Shown: positions 1-11,994 of the stretch, piece after piece
Layout of the letters: every line of letters starts with the position of its first letter
How positions within the stretch are numbered: the first letter of the stretch is position 1
From: Callorhinus ursinus
Taxonomy: Eukaryota > Chordata > Mammalia > Carnivora > Otariidae
Assembly (NCBI RefSeq): GCF_003265705.1
Contig: NW_020313151.1
Location: 48,479 to 112,478 of the forward strand
Direction: 5' to 3'
DNA length: 64,000 nucleotides
Notes under the pieces: model-generated
What the model saw: only the letters and a program-made list of their open reading frames with translations
The model's database searches: none
What the model was told of the DNA's origin: nothing
Made by a program: the position numbers and the translations under genes

Positions 1-769
1 GATCAGAGAGTCATTTCAGTCAGCCTTTTAGTAAGTGGGAAATCTCAGATTGTGCCAAGTAGTTGGGAGGAGTAAATCCTAACTCTCTGTAGTTACTGTC
101 ATTTCATTTGATTTGGATCTTCAAGGCATTTTAATAGGGAGTTTACTAGTCGGGGGATTGGAAGCACAAATAGAGGCACAGATAAAAGTGGGTGGATCAT
201 GAAGGACTTTTTCAGCTTTGTACCAACGGGTAAAGCTATACATGAACGATTGATGGAATTAGCTACATAAAAATAAAATTATCCATGCATCTGCAAACCA
301 CAAATAATTAAAATGCAAATCCAAGAAAAGTGTTTATAATGTACATGTTAAAATGTGGGCCAAGATCTTCACATATAACTATTAAAATCAACAAGGTAAC
401 TATTTTTGAAACATGAATAAATACCAGTGAGAGCATGAAAAACCAAGAATTTTCACAGAATGTTGGTGGCAATACCAATGGGTATTGTATTTCTTGCAAT
501 GTATACCGAGACTGTTAAAAGTGTTCATGTCTCTTCATTTCAGTAAATCTACTCTTGGAAAACTATTTTAAAAATCAGAGATGTTGAAAATATGCACATA
601 CAAAAATATTCTTCTCATTTTATGATGGCATAATCTTTAAGGAATGTATCAATGTGTTCATCCTATGCATTTACTTGACTGAATTTTCCCAGAAATTACT
701 AGTGTGAATTTTCCACTGGAAAGCAGAAATGGGTAGTTGAAGAATCGATATGTGCTCTAAGCAAATTTA
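1..769. other. unique AT-rich sequence, nothing recognised
   Basis: No repeat family, splice-flanked exon or RNA gene is recognisable here. The open frame at 308-499 on the minus strand is short, AT-rich and has no domain or flanking signals, so it is not called as a gene. Confidence 0.5.
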
Positions 770-962
770 TTTTTTTTATTTTAAAGATTTTATTTATTTA
801 TTTGACAGAGATAGAGAGCACAAGAAGGGGAGCGGCAGGCAGAGGGAGAGGCCAAAACAGGCTCCCTGCTGAGCAGAGAGCCTGATGCCTGACTCCATCC
901 CAGGACCCTGGGATCAAGACCTGAGCCGAAAGCAGATAATGACTGAGCCACTCCGGCGCCCC
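770..962 (-). mobile_element. Can-SINE (tRNA-derived carnivore SINE)
   Basis: Read on the minus strand, this has the SINE head (GGGCGCCGGAGTGGCTCAG), an internal promoter-like block, a CT-rich middle and an AAATAAATAAAATCTTTAAA tail. On the plus strand it begins with a T-run and ends at the GGCGCCCC edge. The flanks gcaaattta (about 761-769) and gcaagtaaattta (about 964-976) look like a decayed target-site duplication. It is a non-autonomous element mobilised by L1 and has no coding capacity. Confidence 0.93.
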
Positions 963-1114
963 TGCAAGTAAATTTAAAGTACATTTTATCACACTTAGTC
1001 TTGTGGCTTGAAGATCTGTACCTTCTACATACATTATAGCAAATATTAGAGATAGCACCAACAATAATAACATGATTTCTAGGAGTGCAGGTTCAAGCTA
1101 AGAACCTGTTGAGT

Positions 1115-1265
1115 TATTTATGCTGGCCACCACCCCATACAGCAGATGCTGCCCTCATTTTATACCAATGGAAAGTGTGGCACACAGAGGAAAAGTCAAT
1201 TTTCAAGGGTCTCAGGGCTCCTCAAAGAGGGCCCCAACATTCAGGTCTGAGATCTGTCAGGCCTT
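1115..1265 (-). repeat. MIR-like ancient SINE fragment
   Basis: The stretch around 1150-1215 (cctcattttataccaatgg, then cacacagaggaaaagtca) resembles the MIR core, in which an 'attttacagatgaggaaac' block is followed by a 'cacagagaggttaag' block. It is highly diverged and recognised by pattern only, so the edges are approximate. Confidence 0.55.
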
Positions 1266-2220
1266 AGATTGCACACTAGTTTGCAGGATGTTCTCCTGCC
1301 CCTAATACAAGAATGAAATAAAAGACTCACTGGGGAAGAGGGTAAAACAGCCAGCAAAACTTTTTAAAAGTGTAATAACATAGTTATTGCCCACAGTAAA
1401 GTGCTAAATGGAAGAGGGGGAAAAAGCAATATAGGAAACTGTTCATATAGTACCATCTCAGTATTATGAAAAAGTAAATTATATTTACAAAAAAAGCATC
1501 AGAAAGAAATACTTGTTCAATTATTCAACAAATATATATTGAGAATACACTGCTAAGCATCGTTTTGCTGGTGTGCTGAAAATACAGTTAGCAAAACAAA
1601 GCAAAATGAACATAACCCCTACCTTAGGAAGGTTCCATTATGATAATGGCCTTTGAGATGGGGGTCACAAGTTATTCCTGCTTTCCATCTCAGATATTAA
1701 TTTTTTCACTCTTTTAAATTGTGTATTGTTTTAGGAAGACAAATGAATAAGAAACTTAAATTATTTTTCAAATAATTTTTACGATGGGGTAACAGGCTGT
1801 TTAAATAATCTGTTTTAAAAAGTGATATGTTCAAGTTATGCAGTAAGAACCTCATGCTTAAAATCAGTTTTATGAATGAAAAACCTCTAAGGAAATTTAT
1901 CACGAGGTATTAACGGTCATTGTTGGGTAATGGGACTAAGGATATTATTAGTTTTCTTTATTACACTTTGTCTTCCAAATGTTCTATACTGAGGCTGGGT
2001 GACTTCTATAATGATAGAATGTATTTTACCATATGTAAAAGCCAAGTCAATAAAACCCAGGAAAAGCTGAGAAAAGATCACAAGACAAATCAAAAAGCAT
2101 AAATATATGTTGCTAAGGAACATAGCCAGCCTATCAAAAGAAAAACCAACTTGAAAAGCAAAGGGGTTTTGTCCCAGGGTCTTGAGTTTTCACAAGGGAC
2201 CTTATTGAAAGGAGGAGGTC
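1266..2220. other. unique AT-rich sequence
   Basis: No recognisable repeat, exon or RNA gene. The composition is AT-rich with short A- and T-runs. Open frames here (for example 1706-1903 and 1917-2123, minus strand) are short, and nothing supports them as genes. The segment lies directly upstream of the CpG island. Confidence 0.45.
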
Positions 2221-2229
2221 CAGCCCAAG

Positions 2230-2397
2230 ATGCTGCCAAGCCGGCGCAGGCGCAAGAAAGAAGCCTTCGCTTTTTTGCGGAAAAGGCTCTGCGGAGTTTT
2301 TTTAAGCACGAAGGGCGGGGGAGAAGCGGGCAGGGTGGCTGCACGGCGCAACATTGCCATCTACGGGCAAGTGAGACCAAGTGCCCCCAATCCCTAA
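2230..2397 (+). other. small open frame in CpG island (56 codons with stop)
   Basis: An ATG at 2230 opens a frame to a TAA at 2395-2397. The N-terminus is Arg/Lys-rich (MLPSRRRRKKEAFAFLRK...). A donor-like CAA|GTGAGA occurs near the end (about 2369-2377), so it could be an upstream first exon rather than a complete short ORF. I do not recognise the product. GC-rich sequence opens frames by chance, so this is only a candidate. Confidence 0.2.
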
Positions 2398-2705
2398 CGA
2401 AAATCTATCTTTTTTGTTGATATTCCACGCAGGGCCATGGAGATCGTGGCTAAAGAAGCCAAGGGAGATAGGAACTAAGACCAGAGAGTGAAAGAGAACC
2501 GGCCGAACTCTCCCTGCCGCACCGTCTCCAACACAAAAGCCTTTCCTATTTCCTCCCACAGAACCATAGCAGCAGAGGCAGGAAGTCCTGGCACCAAGCG
2601 AAAAAAAAAGGAGCCCGAAGGGCGGGGCTGGGCTCCGATTGGTCAGTTCTGGGCCTGCGCGCAGGAGATCAGTGAGGTCGATGCCAGTCCATCTGCCCAG
2701 TTCTT

Positions 2706-2743
2706 ATGGCGGTGTCTTCCCTGACGTTTTTGCGAACTGTCTG
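2706..2743 (+). CDS. candidate first coding exon, product unknown
   Basis: ATG at 2706 lies inside the CpG island, 60-70 bases after an inverted CCAAT box and an NRF1-like motif. The frame reads MAVSSLTFLRTV plus two bases of the next codon, and then meets a strong splice donor, CTG|GTAAGAG, at 2743/2744. The start overlaps a YY1-type ATGGCGG, which is common at the start codons of housekeeping and nuclear-encoded mitochondrial genes; the short peptide (hydrophobic with one Arg) would fit the beginning of a mitochondrial leader. The base at -3 is C, so the Kozak context is weak. I cannot identify the gene and found no convincing second exon in the window, which may lie beyond it. The alternative is a non-coding first exon or chance. 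Confidence 0.35.
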
Positions 2744-2960
2744 GTAAGAGACCAGACTGGTGAGATCCGGGTCCAGTTGCCCGACTTCCCAGCCGCCTCC
2801 ACCGCCCGACGTGCGGCCCCTGTAACGATTCCCTGGTCATTCTCCTCCCGCCCAATCCCAGCCTGTGAATAGGGTTGTCCCGGAGGCACACTCGCTCTGC
2901 TCTCAGCCTTCATTCCTCTGATTCCTCCGGGCCACCTTAGGGCCCACGAGGGTGACCCAG

Positions 2961-3390
2961 TCAACTCAGAGCCTCTCCGTTCTCATGGATGTTCTCCTCC
3001 TCCCCTCGGAGCATCCCCCTGCCCTTGGTCATGCTCTGCTCCCCTCCATGCTGTCCCTTTATAGCATTCCTCTCTGCCATCACCCCCAACGTGATGCCCT
3101 GTTCGTTGGGCTCCCTCTTTCTAATGACTCTGCATCCACAGCATTTAACCTCTTGGGGACCTCCAGTCCAGCGACCCCACAGCCTTCTTTGAGTTCCGCC
3201 AGGCTGCTCCTTCCCCAGCTTACCCAGGGCTATAAACTCTCCCACTCAAACACATGGTTTTTGCTCCATGCTCCCTCTTTGCTTTCCTGGTACACCCCCA
3301 ATAAAGGACACACTGTGCACCCTCCATACCTGTATCTCCTCTCTTCTCTACCTCTAGTAGCCTTCCACAATCACCAGCACCCACTCTTCT
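2961..3390. other. C/T-rich sequence downstream of CpG island, no gene recognised
   Basis: If the donor at 2744 is real, this is the start of an intron. The 147-codon plus-strand open frame at 2952-3395 is low in CpG and rich in Ser, Leu and Pro. It has no recognisable domain and probably reflects pyrimidine-rich composition. Part may belong to the L2 element that follows. Confidence 0.4.
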
Positions 3391-3394
3391 CATG

Positions 3395-4815
3395 ATATTC
3401 AATGATAATTCATTGAGAAAAGAGAAGGGACCAAACAGGAACTCTTACCACTTCCTAGCAACACTGGACCTGCACTTGCATTCTCTGCTACCCCTCTGGA
3501 GGCAGTGACCTGAACCCACTTGAGGCCAGGCCCTTCACCTGGATCCCATGCCTATCTCCTGGAGGACAAGTAGGCCTTTGCAATGATCATTCTTTTGTCT
3601 CGAATTGCCATGTTCCCATTTTTTTCTGGGTCATTTAATCATCTACAAATATACTCATATTTCTCACCCTTTCTACAAAATGAAGTAAAACATAAAGCCA
3701 TCTCCGATCTCATATACTTTCAAGGTACTGCCACGTTCCCCTGATGCTCTAAACAGCAAATCTATCTCCACTTGTTCTATAACCATTTTCCTTGCTAACC
3801 ATTTCAATTGTGCTTCTACCAGCCTGCCCCACAAAAAACACTGATTTTTTTCAAGGGCACTGGTGACCTTCATATTGCCAAACACTATGATGATGCTTTC
3901 ATCCTCAATTTATTGCATCTCTCAGATGACTTTGGTACATTTGACAATTGCTTCTTTTTTGAAACTGTTCCTCCTTCCCCTCCTCCCTCACTTCCTTTAT
4001 TTCATTTTTAACTTTTGGATATTTGACAATATAATCTCTGAGTGTTGTTCCTCCAACCCCAATGCTCCTTGTCAGTATGTAGTGCTTACTCCTCCCTTTC
4101 CACTGGCTTTTAGTTTTAACAGGGTCCTTCTCATGCTTCACTCTCTCCGTGGGTTGTTTCATCCTTCTTGCCAGCAGAAAATAGAGCATGTACACAATGT
4201 GACCTCCCACGTTCCTACCTCACGCATCAACCTGTGTCCAGAGATCCAGATTTGTCTGTGTCTTTGTTGGATGACGAGGAGGAACCGTACACTTCACGTG
4301 CCTCAAGCACGCCTCTTCATGTGCTGCATCTTGTTGGTCTCCACCGCAGTCCAGCAACAAGTCCTCTAGATCTGATCTTCTGACTCTATCCTGTATCCAT
4401 CCCCTTCTGTGCTTATCTACTGCTACTGTTTTAATAACCAAACAATCCCAGCAGCTCTTGCCTCCATGATGATAACTCTGGCCTACTTCTGTTCCTCAAA
4501 CATGCCAAGCTTATTCCCTCATCAGGTCATTGGTAATCACAGTGCTCTTTGCCTGGCAGAGTCCAGCCCCAGATCTTTACATGGTTGGTTCCTTCTCAGC
4601 CGTAGGGTTTCTGCTCCATCATTGCCTTCTCAGAGAGGCTCTGCCTGACCACTCTGTGTAAGTAGATTGTTCCTGGCCTAGGACCTGGGCTATTTGCTTC
4701 CTAACATTTACCACACTGACTTCTTCATGCATTGGTTGGTTGGTTGGTTGGTATTCTCTTGCTCCCCAGATAAGTGCTAAATGAGCAGCTTTCATAAGAG
4801 TACAAAACACCTATT
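3395..4815 (+). repeat. L2 LINE remnant
   Basis: Several stretches match the L2 coding layout on the plus strand. The segment at 3780-3985 reads like the L2 reverse-transcriptase passage about lead-in pyrimidine codons, 'aagggcactggtgacctt' and 'gacttt..acatttgacaattgc'. 4440-4680 matches the L2 3' coding end (the 'ctctgcctgaccactctgtg' type sequence at 4638-4660). The element is ancient and full of stops and indels. A short (TTGG)n run at 4734-4751 sits near its 3' end. Edges are approximate. Confidence 0.65.
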
Positions 4816-5194
4816 AAGAGGGGTTCCATTAATGTTGTTGAATGCAGAATAAAAGGTCACCTGAGACCTGCCATTGCTTCCTTGCAGACTGACATGGGGG
4901 GAAGGGGATAGCACAGGAGGTTTTACTGGAGAATCTCACTTTAACTCTATAGCTAATCTGCAATATATGTATGCCCACAACTCCTGTAAGTTTTGAGGTA
5001 TTTGTGTTAAAGACTCAAAGAATACTGGGCCCTGCCTTGTTTTCCTTCTAAATCATTAAATTAGTTCACTGCTACTTAAAATAACATAACCATGATAAAT
5101 GAGAGGAAGAAAGAGATGTTAGCCCATCATAAGGTCACCCAGGGTGGGCAGCAGTGATGCCACGACTTCATCTAGTAAGCTCTCTGGCTGCATG
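4816..5194. other. unique sequence, nothing recognised
   Basis: No gene, RNA or repeat family is recognisable between the L2 remnant and the MIR fragment. Confidence 0.4.
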
Positions 5195-5260
5195 GCATCA
5201 AGCACATTCCTTAGTTTCCCTGTGCCTTAATTTCTCCATCTGCACAGAGGGCAGGCAGTC
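5195..5260 (+). repeat. MIR-like core fragment
   Basis: The block around 5205-5250 (ttccttagtttccctgtgcc, then ttaatttctccatctgcaca) resembles the MIR 'cctcagtttccccatctg' core. It is short and diverged. Confidence 0.5.
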
Positions 5261-6640
5261 AGGGCGTGAGCCCATAGGGTGACTGAGACTGTCTATTCTC
5301 AGAACAGGGCAGGCACCAGGAGCTCTCAAAATGAGTTTAATAACATCATTGCTTTTCAGTGAGTGACTGCTAGCTGGAGAACTCAGGAGCCTGAGAAGAG
5401 CTGCTGGGGGCCAGAGCGCCCCCGCGTGTCCTGTCTTGATGGGACAAAAATTTTGCCGACCCTCCAAGATGTTCCTGGACTAGTCAGACATGAACATGTA
5501 CCCAGGCTTGCCCCATAACTCCTGAAAACATCACAAGCTTTGGGTAAGTTCATCTCTGCTGCCCATCTATCCTTAATAGTTACCAGGTGATTGTGGGAGT
5601 AGATGACTTAGGAGTGAAGCTCTTTGGGCACTGACATTAAAATTGGCATCTCCTAGGGCCCTTTTAAAAAACATGGTGTCTGTCTTTGAACTCTGAGTTT
5701 ATTGTTACAGATCTTGCCCTGCTGATGATGGCACAGGCATTCATGTTTGGTAATCCCTTCCATCTTATGTTTCTTTATCAGTTAGCCAATCTCTTTTTTC
5801 AAAAAAAAAAAAAAAGCAAATCCTAAAGCTTTCCCTTTGGGATCTGGACATACTGTGGGGAGCCTTGTCAGCATGAAGGTCAAGCAAAAGAAGAATGTTC
5901 TGTCCCAGCCTCAGAGGAGTAGGAGACACACACAGGAGGTGGCAGATGGAGGGAAGGCTCTCAAGGCTCAGTCTCCCCTCTATGGGAGGGGACAAGTGAG
6001 CTACAGCAGAGACATGGAGGACAGCATTTTGCCCCCATTCTTTGCAGGATGACCCAGCAGCCTCCTTGGGCAGAGGGATGGCTGAGGTTAGGAACTTAGC
6101 TTTCTGGAGCTGATCTTGGCTCCTGCTGTGCTATGGGCCAGACCCCAGAGGCTGCATTCCCTGAGGGGGAAATGTGGAAAGTGACTGAGTCCACAGCCAG
6201 GGGTTGGGGAAGGAAGCCTAAGTAGGCGAGGGACTCGGTGACCCTGCAGCTGAGGCTGTGGGGCGACAGCCCTGCTCAGAGTGGGGATGGAAGCTGAGAC
6301 CAAGATTCAGAGGTGTCTACAGATGCCAGCAAAGGTGAGCTGAGGCTGGCTCAGCCAGGCAGCACCAGGTCTCGACCAAGAGGAGAGAGAGGAAAATGCA
6401 AGTTTCACCAGCCACATGCCTGGGTGGTGCAGGTCAGCCTCACCAGTTGGACCCGGGAGACAAGAGTCCTCCCCTCAGAAACCACCAAGCATACTGTGAG
6501 CACCATAAGAATTTCATAGACAACCCTCTTCCAGCGTCACCCAGGAGACTTGTAAACTATACATACCCCTTCCCCATCTTGGAAAGAAGAAGAGAAGTGA
6601 AGTGGAAATCTGAGAAACTGAGCATTTTCACCAAAACAGA
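5261..6640. other. unique sequence, nothing recognised
   Basis: Moderate GC, with an A-run at 5802-5815. Several overlapping open frames of 60-90 codons occur on both strands (for example 5198-5467 minus and 6088-6303 minus), but none has recognisable domains, splice-site pairs or coding bias. Confidence 0.4.
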
Positions 6641-6649
6641 CTGAATATT

Positions 6650-7135
6650 TATTCAAATGAACCATTCACATGATAGTGAGAACAAAAGACCCTAGTACTT
6701 AGCAACAGCTAATAGGCAAGATGGGAGAGAAAGTAAAATTTTAATCAGGCCAAATGACCATGAGTAAAAAAACCCAGTCAGCACAGCCTGAGGGGACAAG
6801 CTTGCACAAAATTTAGCAAATTTCACAAAATGACACCTGCAACACATTCTGCCATGCTTTTCAGTGACTGCCACATCCTGAAACTTCTACCAGAAATAGT
6901 TGTATCCTGCTTGTCTCTCTGCTCCTGAAGTTTGCAGTTTGGGACCTGAATCTGACCATTCTCAATTTCCATAAAGGGCACAGAACTTGCTGTTCTTGCC
7001 TATTTAATCCTGAGCCTAAACCTTCCCTTTTGGAGCCTACTTTCCATTTGTAGCCAAAGGCTGGGTCTTTCTGGCTTGCAAACTGCATGGCAATAAAGCT
7101 TTTCCTTGACTCTGACTAAATCCTTGCATTTCAGG
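6650..7135 (+). repeat. possible old LTR
   Basis: The 3' part has an LTR-like plan: a tatttaa box at about 7001-7007, then a polyadenylation signal (aataaag at 7092-7098) followed by a T- and GT-rich tract (7130-7152). I do not recognise the family and see no terminal repeat pair, so the call rests on layout alone. Confidence 0.3.
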
Positions 7136-9480
7136 ATTTTTGTTGTTGTTGACAATAGCATCTGATTGCACATACCAGATTAGACACAAATTGTGTGCTT
7201 TTTTTGCCCCTTACTGTCAAGTCCGGAGCATGGGCATTCATGATGAAGATCACATCAATCTGGGAGAATAAATCAACCAAAATGCCCATGCAGTCTAAAG
7301 AGCACAAGTGATTTCACCATATTATCCTCACCAGCTCTTCTGCTGTCCACCCTCCAATGAGTCCATGTTAGAGGAGATTGGAGCATCCTTGCATTGTCCT
7401 CTTCTTTAACCTAGAACATTTCACATATCATAGATAGACCCTCAAAACAGAGTACAGAAGAAAGGAAGAGTGAACCAGACATACACAAACACAGGGTGGA
7501 GTAACTCATGAGAGTTGTCACTGAGGTGAGCAGGTCCTTCTCCAGTCTGTCATGGCCTCCACAACTGATAGCAGGTTCCATTCTCCTTTAACAACACAGG
7601 CCCCATTTTTCAGGGACTGAGCCATGGAGCTTGGCTTGTAACACCGTGGACTGCTGGAGAAAATTACAGAACCACATTTAGAGCCACTATGCTTTCATAG
7701 TCTTCATCTTCTCCTGGGGCTTCAATGCTGTACAAAATGCTTTCTTTGGGACTCTGGTCCCTCCCCCAGTCCTTTCTGAAGACACCCCAAGATTACACCT
7801 CTCTCTTTGCATCCTCTACCACACATCTATCCCTTACCTGCTAGCCAAAGCACATTCCCATTCTCAGGGGAGATCCTAGCAGGCAGGGAGAGGGAGGGAG
7901 AAGGGCCTGAGCGCTGGAAGGGGATGTGGGATTCTGTTGTCATGGAAACATTCTTCTGCACATTCTCATTGGGTCACTCAGCTCAGGCATCAGCCCAGCT
8001 GAAGATCCAGGACAGGTGAGAAAGCACTTCTCTCCATCTTGCTCTGTTTCTGTGGCCAGAGGTTGAGATAAAAAACTGAAGTTGATTGCCAGGGCAACTG
8101 AAGCTTAATCCATCTGACTCAAGAGAAAGAGAAACAAAGGGGTGGAAACTAAGACACTGGATGTATTGTGGGAGGCCACCTACAGACATGGAATCATGAC
8201 TCAATAAATGTGCTTGTCACAAGGGTCCTGTGCATGCACAGACACGTGCACATGTGTGTACTCAAGAGCTCCTTTAAGCCCAGAGCACCACAGTGACTGC
8301 AGCATAAGGCATCTGAGTAAGAGACAGGGAATGAAGCAATAAGGTAGGAATGTAGGCAGAAACCAGATCATGAAAAGCAGGGAGGGATAGCTTATATTTT
8401 TAAAATTATTACCTACATGTTCTTTTGAGACTTATTTTGACATTTGCATTTCATTTAGATCCATTTGTACAACTACTAATTTAGAAAAAAACTCTATGTT
8501 CAGTACTTTGACCTGAAAGAATATGCAGCCATATTTAAAAAAAAATAATCATAACAATACATTCCCAAAACTGTGATAATGTTATCTTATAAAACAGTTC
8601 TGTAGTTCAACAGATGTTGAAATAACATCTCTTGAACACCATCGTGGGAGATTGAACAAGTTCCTTTTAATTTCTGGCAACATAAGAACAAAAAAGTGTT
8701 GACAGATCCTCTTTCTAGGACTGGAAATTTACCTAGTGGCAAACCAAGTGCATAAATATATGGAGGTAGGTGATACAGTACAGGAGGACGCTTATCCTGT
8801 GTACACAAAATTGACCCTCAAATTGTACTTTTCTCACAAAGTTTTAGATGTTGCTCTTCCTGGCTTTGTGATGTATATTGAGTTAAGAAGCATTGCTCAC
8901 ATGGTCTTGTAGCACTATATCATTTGTGTATATTCTAGTACTTTGATGTTGGTCATTGGGGGATAATCTCAAAGATCCAGCTGCTGAAAAGATGCATTCA
9001 ATGTACAGATGCATCTGAAAACATTTGTTTATGAGTTGGTGATAAATATGTTATAGAATGCCAAAAGAGGCAATCAGTTCAAGAGGAGACCACAGAGTAC
9101 CAGAGTTCTGACACAGGAAGAAGATTCCTTAAGTGAGTCCCTTGCCCTACCTCACAGGATGGTGCTAAAGCTGTCTAATGGGGTCTGGGCTATAGTTCAT
9201 GGCCTACTGAAGCGCTACAAACATATGTCTTGGATGGATAGATGGATGGTTGGATGGATGGGCTGAGACAAGTTTGTGAAGTTTCTGTGGGCATCACTTT
9301 GCTGATACAAGAGTCTGTACAATTTAAACAATAAAAAAGTCTTAGATCTTTCAGTGCATACTTTTTGATGGTGACAACTATTCAGGGACAATAGGTTCAG
9401 ATAGGATTAAGAGCCCTATCTTCTGTCAGTGTTGACATTATTACAGAGGCATCTATAACATGATAGACATGCAATACAGT
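7136..9480. other. long stretch without recognised genes
   Basis: The sequence is mostly unique. It includes a short alternating purine-pyrimidine patch (gtgcatgcacag near 8231, then cacgtgcacatgtgtgt) and a (GGAT)n-type microsatellite at 9234-9262. The 70-75 codon frames at 7807-8019, 7983-8204 and 8587-8808 have no recognisable domains. Confidence 0.4.
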
Positions 9481-9700
9481 TAAGTGGTCATACCTATGGG
9501 CATTGGAATCAGACAAACCTGGGTTTCACCATTTCTAATCCTCAGAATCACTGCTGTAAAGTGAGGATTATATTAGTATTATATTAATTATGAGATTATA
9601 TTAGTACCTACCTCATAGTGTTGTTGTGAAATTAAATAAATCAAGGTATTTGTGTTCCCGGCCTGCAATATATACCCAGTAATGTTAGTTTCTCATTACT
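9480..9700 (+). repeat. MIR ancient SINE
   Basis: A well-preserved MIR layout on the plus strand: gggcattggaatcagac and acctgggttt (about 9498-9526), ctgtaaagtgagga (9553-9566), and tacctacctcatagtgttg, ttgtgaaattaaat (9606-9638). An AT-rich insertion-like stretch interrupts it at about 9567-9605. Confidence 0.8.
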
Positions 9701-11990
9701 ATTGACAGTGTTAATGTTTATGTTGTCTAAGAAGACCAAGGATCTGTATCTACTAAAATAGGTAGAGGTCATAATGGTCACATTACCATGTCCACTCAAC
9801 CTACAGAGATTAGCATTGTAGCATGTGGGAATGACTGTTGGGAGACTCAGCTATAGCTTCAGGTCACTTTCAAAGGCTGGGGTTCTGTGCTATTGAATAT
9901 GGTGCAAACATACAAATATGCCAACAAAGATGTGGAAGACTGGGGGTGGGGATGAGGGAGGGTGATCCATTCAGTTACACCTGAGGAATGTCACACTTAC
10001 CCATCTCCTTGTCCCCCCCTTAAGTCCATAGTAAACTCTGCCACCTCCCTCTGCAAGTCCTTCATGTCCACTTCATCCAAGCCTGGTCCTTCTCACTCCT
10101 CTGAGCTCCTGGCAACCTGAACCACCCAGGGGATCCACTAAGTGCCTTTTAACACGTCCTTGGGTATCATATTTCTCTCTTGATTAAATGCTCATTCCCT
10201 AGGATGGGGCTGTCTCTGAAATTCTCCTCATAAGCCATCACAACAGCCAGAAAAGCATAGAATGGGAAGTGGCAAGGGGGGAGGATTAAGAACTGTGATT
10301 GGTAGAATGATCAACCAGTTGTTGGATTGGCCTTTAACTGGCTGCTGTCCTGTCCAGTAAAGATCAGGAGCAGCAGATTATGTGGGAAACACACATTCAG
10401 ACAAGATCTTGAATCTTAGTTCCACCATATTACTTCTTGTGTGACAGTCTTAGGGCTATTCTTTTATAGTCATATAAAAGAAAAAATAGTGCATATTTTT
10501 ATGCAAAAAAATGAATTATTTCCCTGCCCTATAACATTTTTTGTCAATGTTACCAGCAGTAGAGAATGTAAATTATCACACATTGGGGATTCTCATTGAA
10601 TGAGACTACTTGCAGCTGTGATGTCATCATTTTGGACTCATTTTTACCATCTTGAGAGAAAGGGAGAGAGAGGGAGAGAAGGTGGGGGATAGATAGAGAG
10701 AGGAAGAGAAAAAGAAACTAAACTCCAAAAGAAATTCCACTTTCACAGGAAGGAAAATAGCCTATTAAGTAAGAAAACACATTTTTTGCTCCTCTTTTAT
10801 ATGAGGGAATCAGATCTCACAAGGAAATTTTTACTCTCAGACTCTGGCAAGATCACAACAGCAGATTCCAGTCCACATTACCTTATATATTTCATTGTTA
10901 TTTCTAGAGCTAATGTAATAGCCATTATTATTTACTAGAACCTAGTTATGGAGACTGCAGGAGAAAGGATATTTATTTAGCACGGAAAAAAACTGTCCCG
11001 TTAGGATAATGTTATGATGGGTTGTGTAGCTGTCAGAGGACTCTACAGGCTGCGTCATAAAACAAACAAACAAACAAAAACAGATACACAACTATAGGCC
11101 AACATCCTTACACATGCTCTAATTCCTCTGCAGCCAGTGTGTAAATGCTTTTCATACCATCCCACAAGGGAGCACCCAGGCACAGGGGCTGGAATCTGAA
11201 GAATCTCAACTAAGAGCAAGAGCACCAATATGCCTATGTTCACCACTGTGGGGAGGAACCTCTGATTTTGACTGCAGGAAGATTGTACCACCTGTCTGCT
11301 TCTGAAAATACTTCTATGCCTAGTTTTAGGTTTGGTTTAGTCATTCACTCAGGAAATATCTTCTTGCCACCTTTCAATCATTGCTTATAATTTCTTATCT
11401 TCAGGGGAAACTTCCTTATTTTTTAGGACGCTTATTCATTAATTAATTTTTAAACTTTGACATTTCACCATTTTATTAAAGATTTTGTTGCATTTATTTT
11501 TACAACTAACTCCTTTTAGTCTGAGATAGCAGCTATAGAAAATAGCAAGCAGTTTAAAGTTCAATATTAAATGTTGGCCTGACAATGAAATCGCCTTTAA
11601 CTATTAAATTTTACCTATTCTTATGCCAGGTTCTGACTGAATATTTTCTCTGTATATATTTATCCACAAGAATAAATTTAATTCATCAGCTCTTGGAAGT
11701 TTAAAAAGTGAAGGTAAGGGAGGAATGTTTATCATCAACACCCCACATCCTGCCTCCCCTCCTGAAATGTGGGAGAAATGTCCCTCCTCCATGGAAATCC
11801 CACCCCTCCACTGGAGCTCAGCTTCCCTCTCCTCTTTGCTTCCTCAAGAACAGCACTCTAGCAGTTCTCCTTTCCCCAGTATCTTTGGTTTCTTCCTCAC
11901 TACTGAATTATTTCCAGTTGTCTAAACTTGGCAACTCCTTGCCTTGGGTTTCCTTATCTTCTTCAACCTCAAATTGTTTCTTGGAAATAA
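9701..11990. other. unique sequence, nothing recognised
   Basis: Contains a GA-rich low-complexity patch (10657-10715) and an (AAAC)n run (11061-11079). No exon, RNA gene or repeat family is recognisable with confidence. The 221-codon open frame at 11708-12373 is artefactual: its second half is L1 ORF2 and its end is SINE sequence. Confidence 0.4.
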
Positions 11991-11994
11991 GTTT

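Larger units (their letters stand above)
2225..2960 (+). promoter_or_regulatory. CpG island with promoter-type motifs
   Basis: CpG dinucleotides are dense here and nearly absent on both sides. Visible motifs: NRF1-like GC palindromes (gcgcaggcgc at about 2243-2252 and tgcgcgca at about 2656-2663), GC boxes (gggcggg near 2314 and 2621), an inverted CCAAT box (gattgg at about 2637-2642), and a YY1-like atggcgg at 2706. Together these look like a TATA-less housekeeping promoter, possibly bidirectional. The inferred transcription direction is plus, because a candidate start codon and splice donor follow at 2706-2750. No experimental mark can be seen from sequence, so the exact start is unknown. 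Confidence 0.68.

Noticed and set aside
2433..2477. Acceptor-like cttttttgttgatattccacgcag followed by a short Met frame
   Set aside because: The acceptor-like tract is reasonable, but the frame after it (ATG at about 2437) stops after 13 codons and no matching donor exon is supported.
2952..3395. 147-codon plus-strand frame after the CpG island
   Set aside because: Pyrimidine-rich composition, no domain, and it overlaps the candidate intron and the approach to an L2 remnant.
10657..10715. GA-rich tract as a possible regulatory element
   Set aside because: Simple low-complexity sequence without a nearby promoter or gene.
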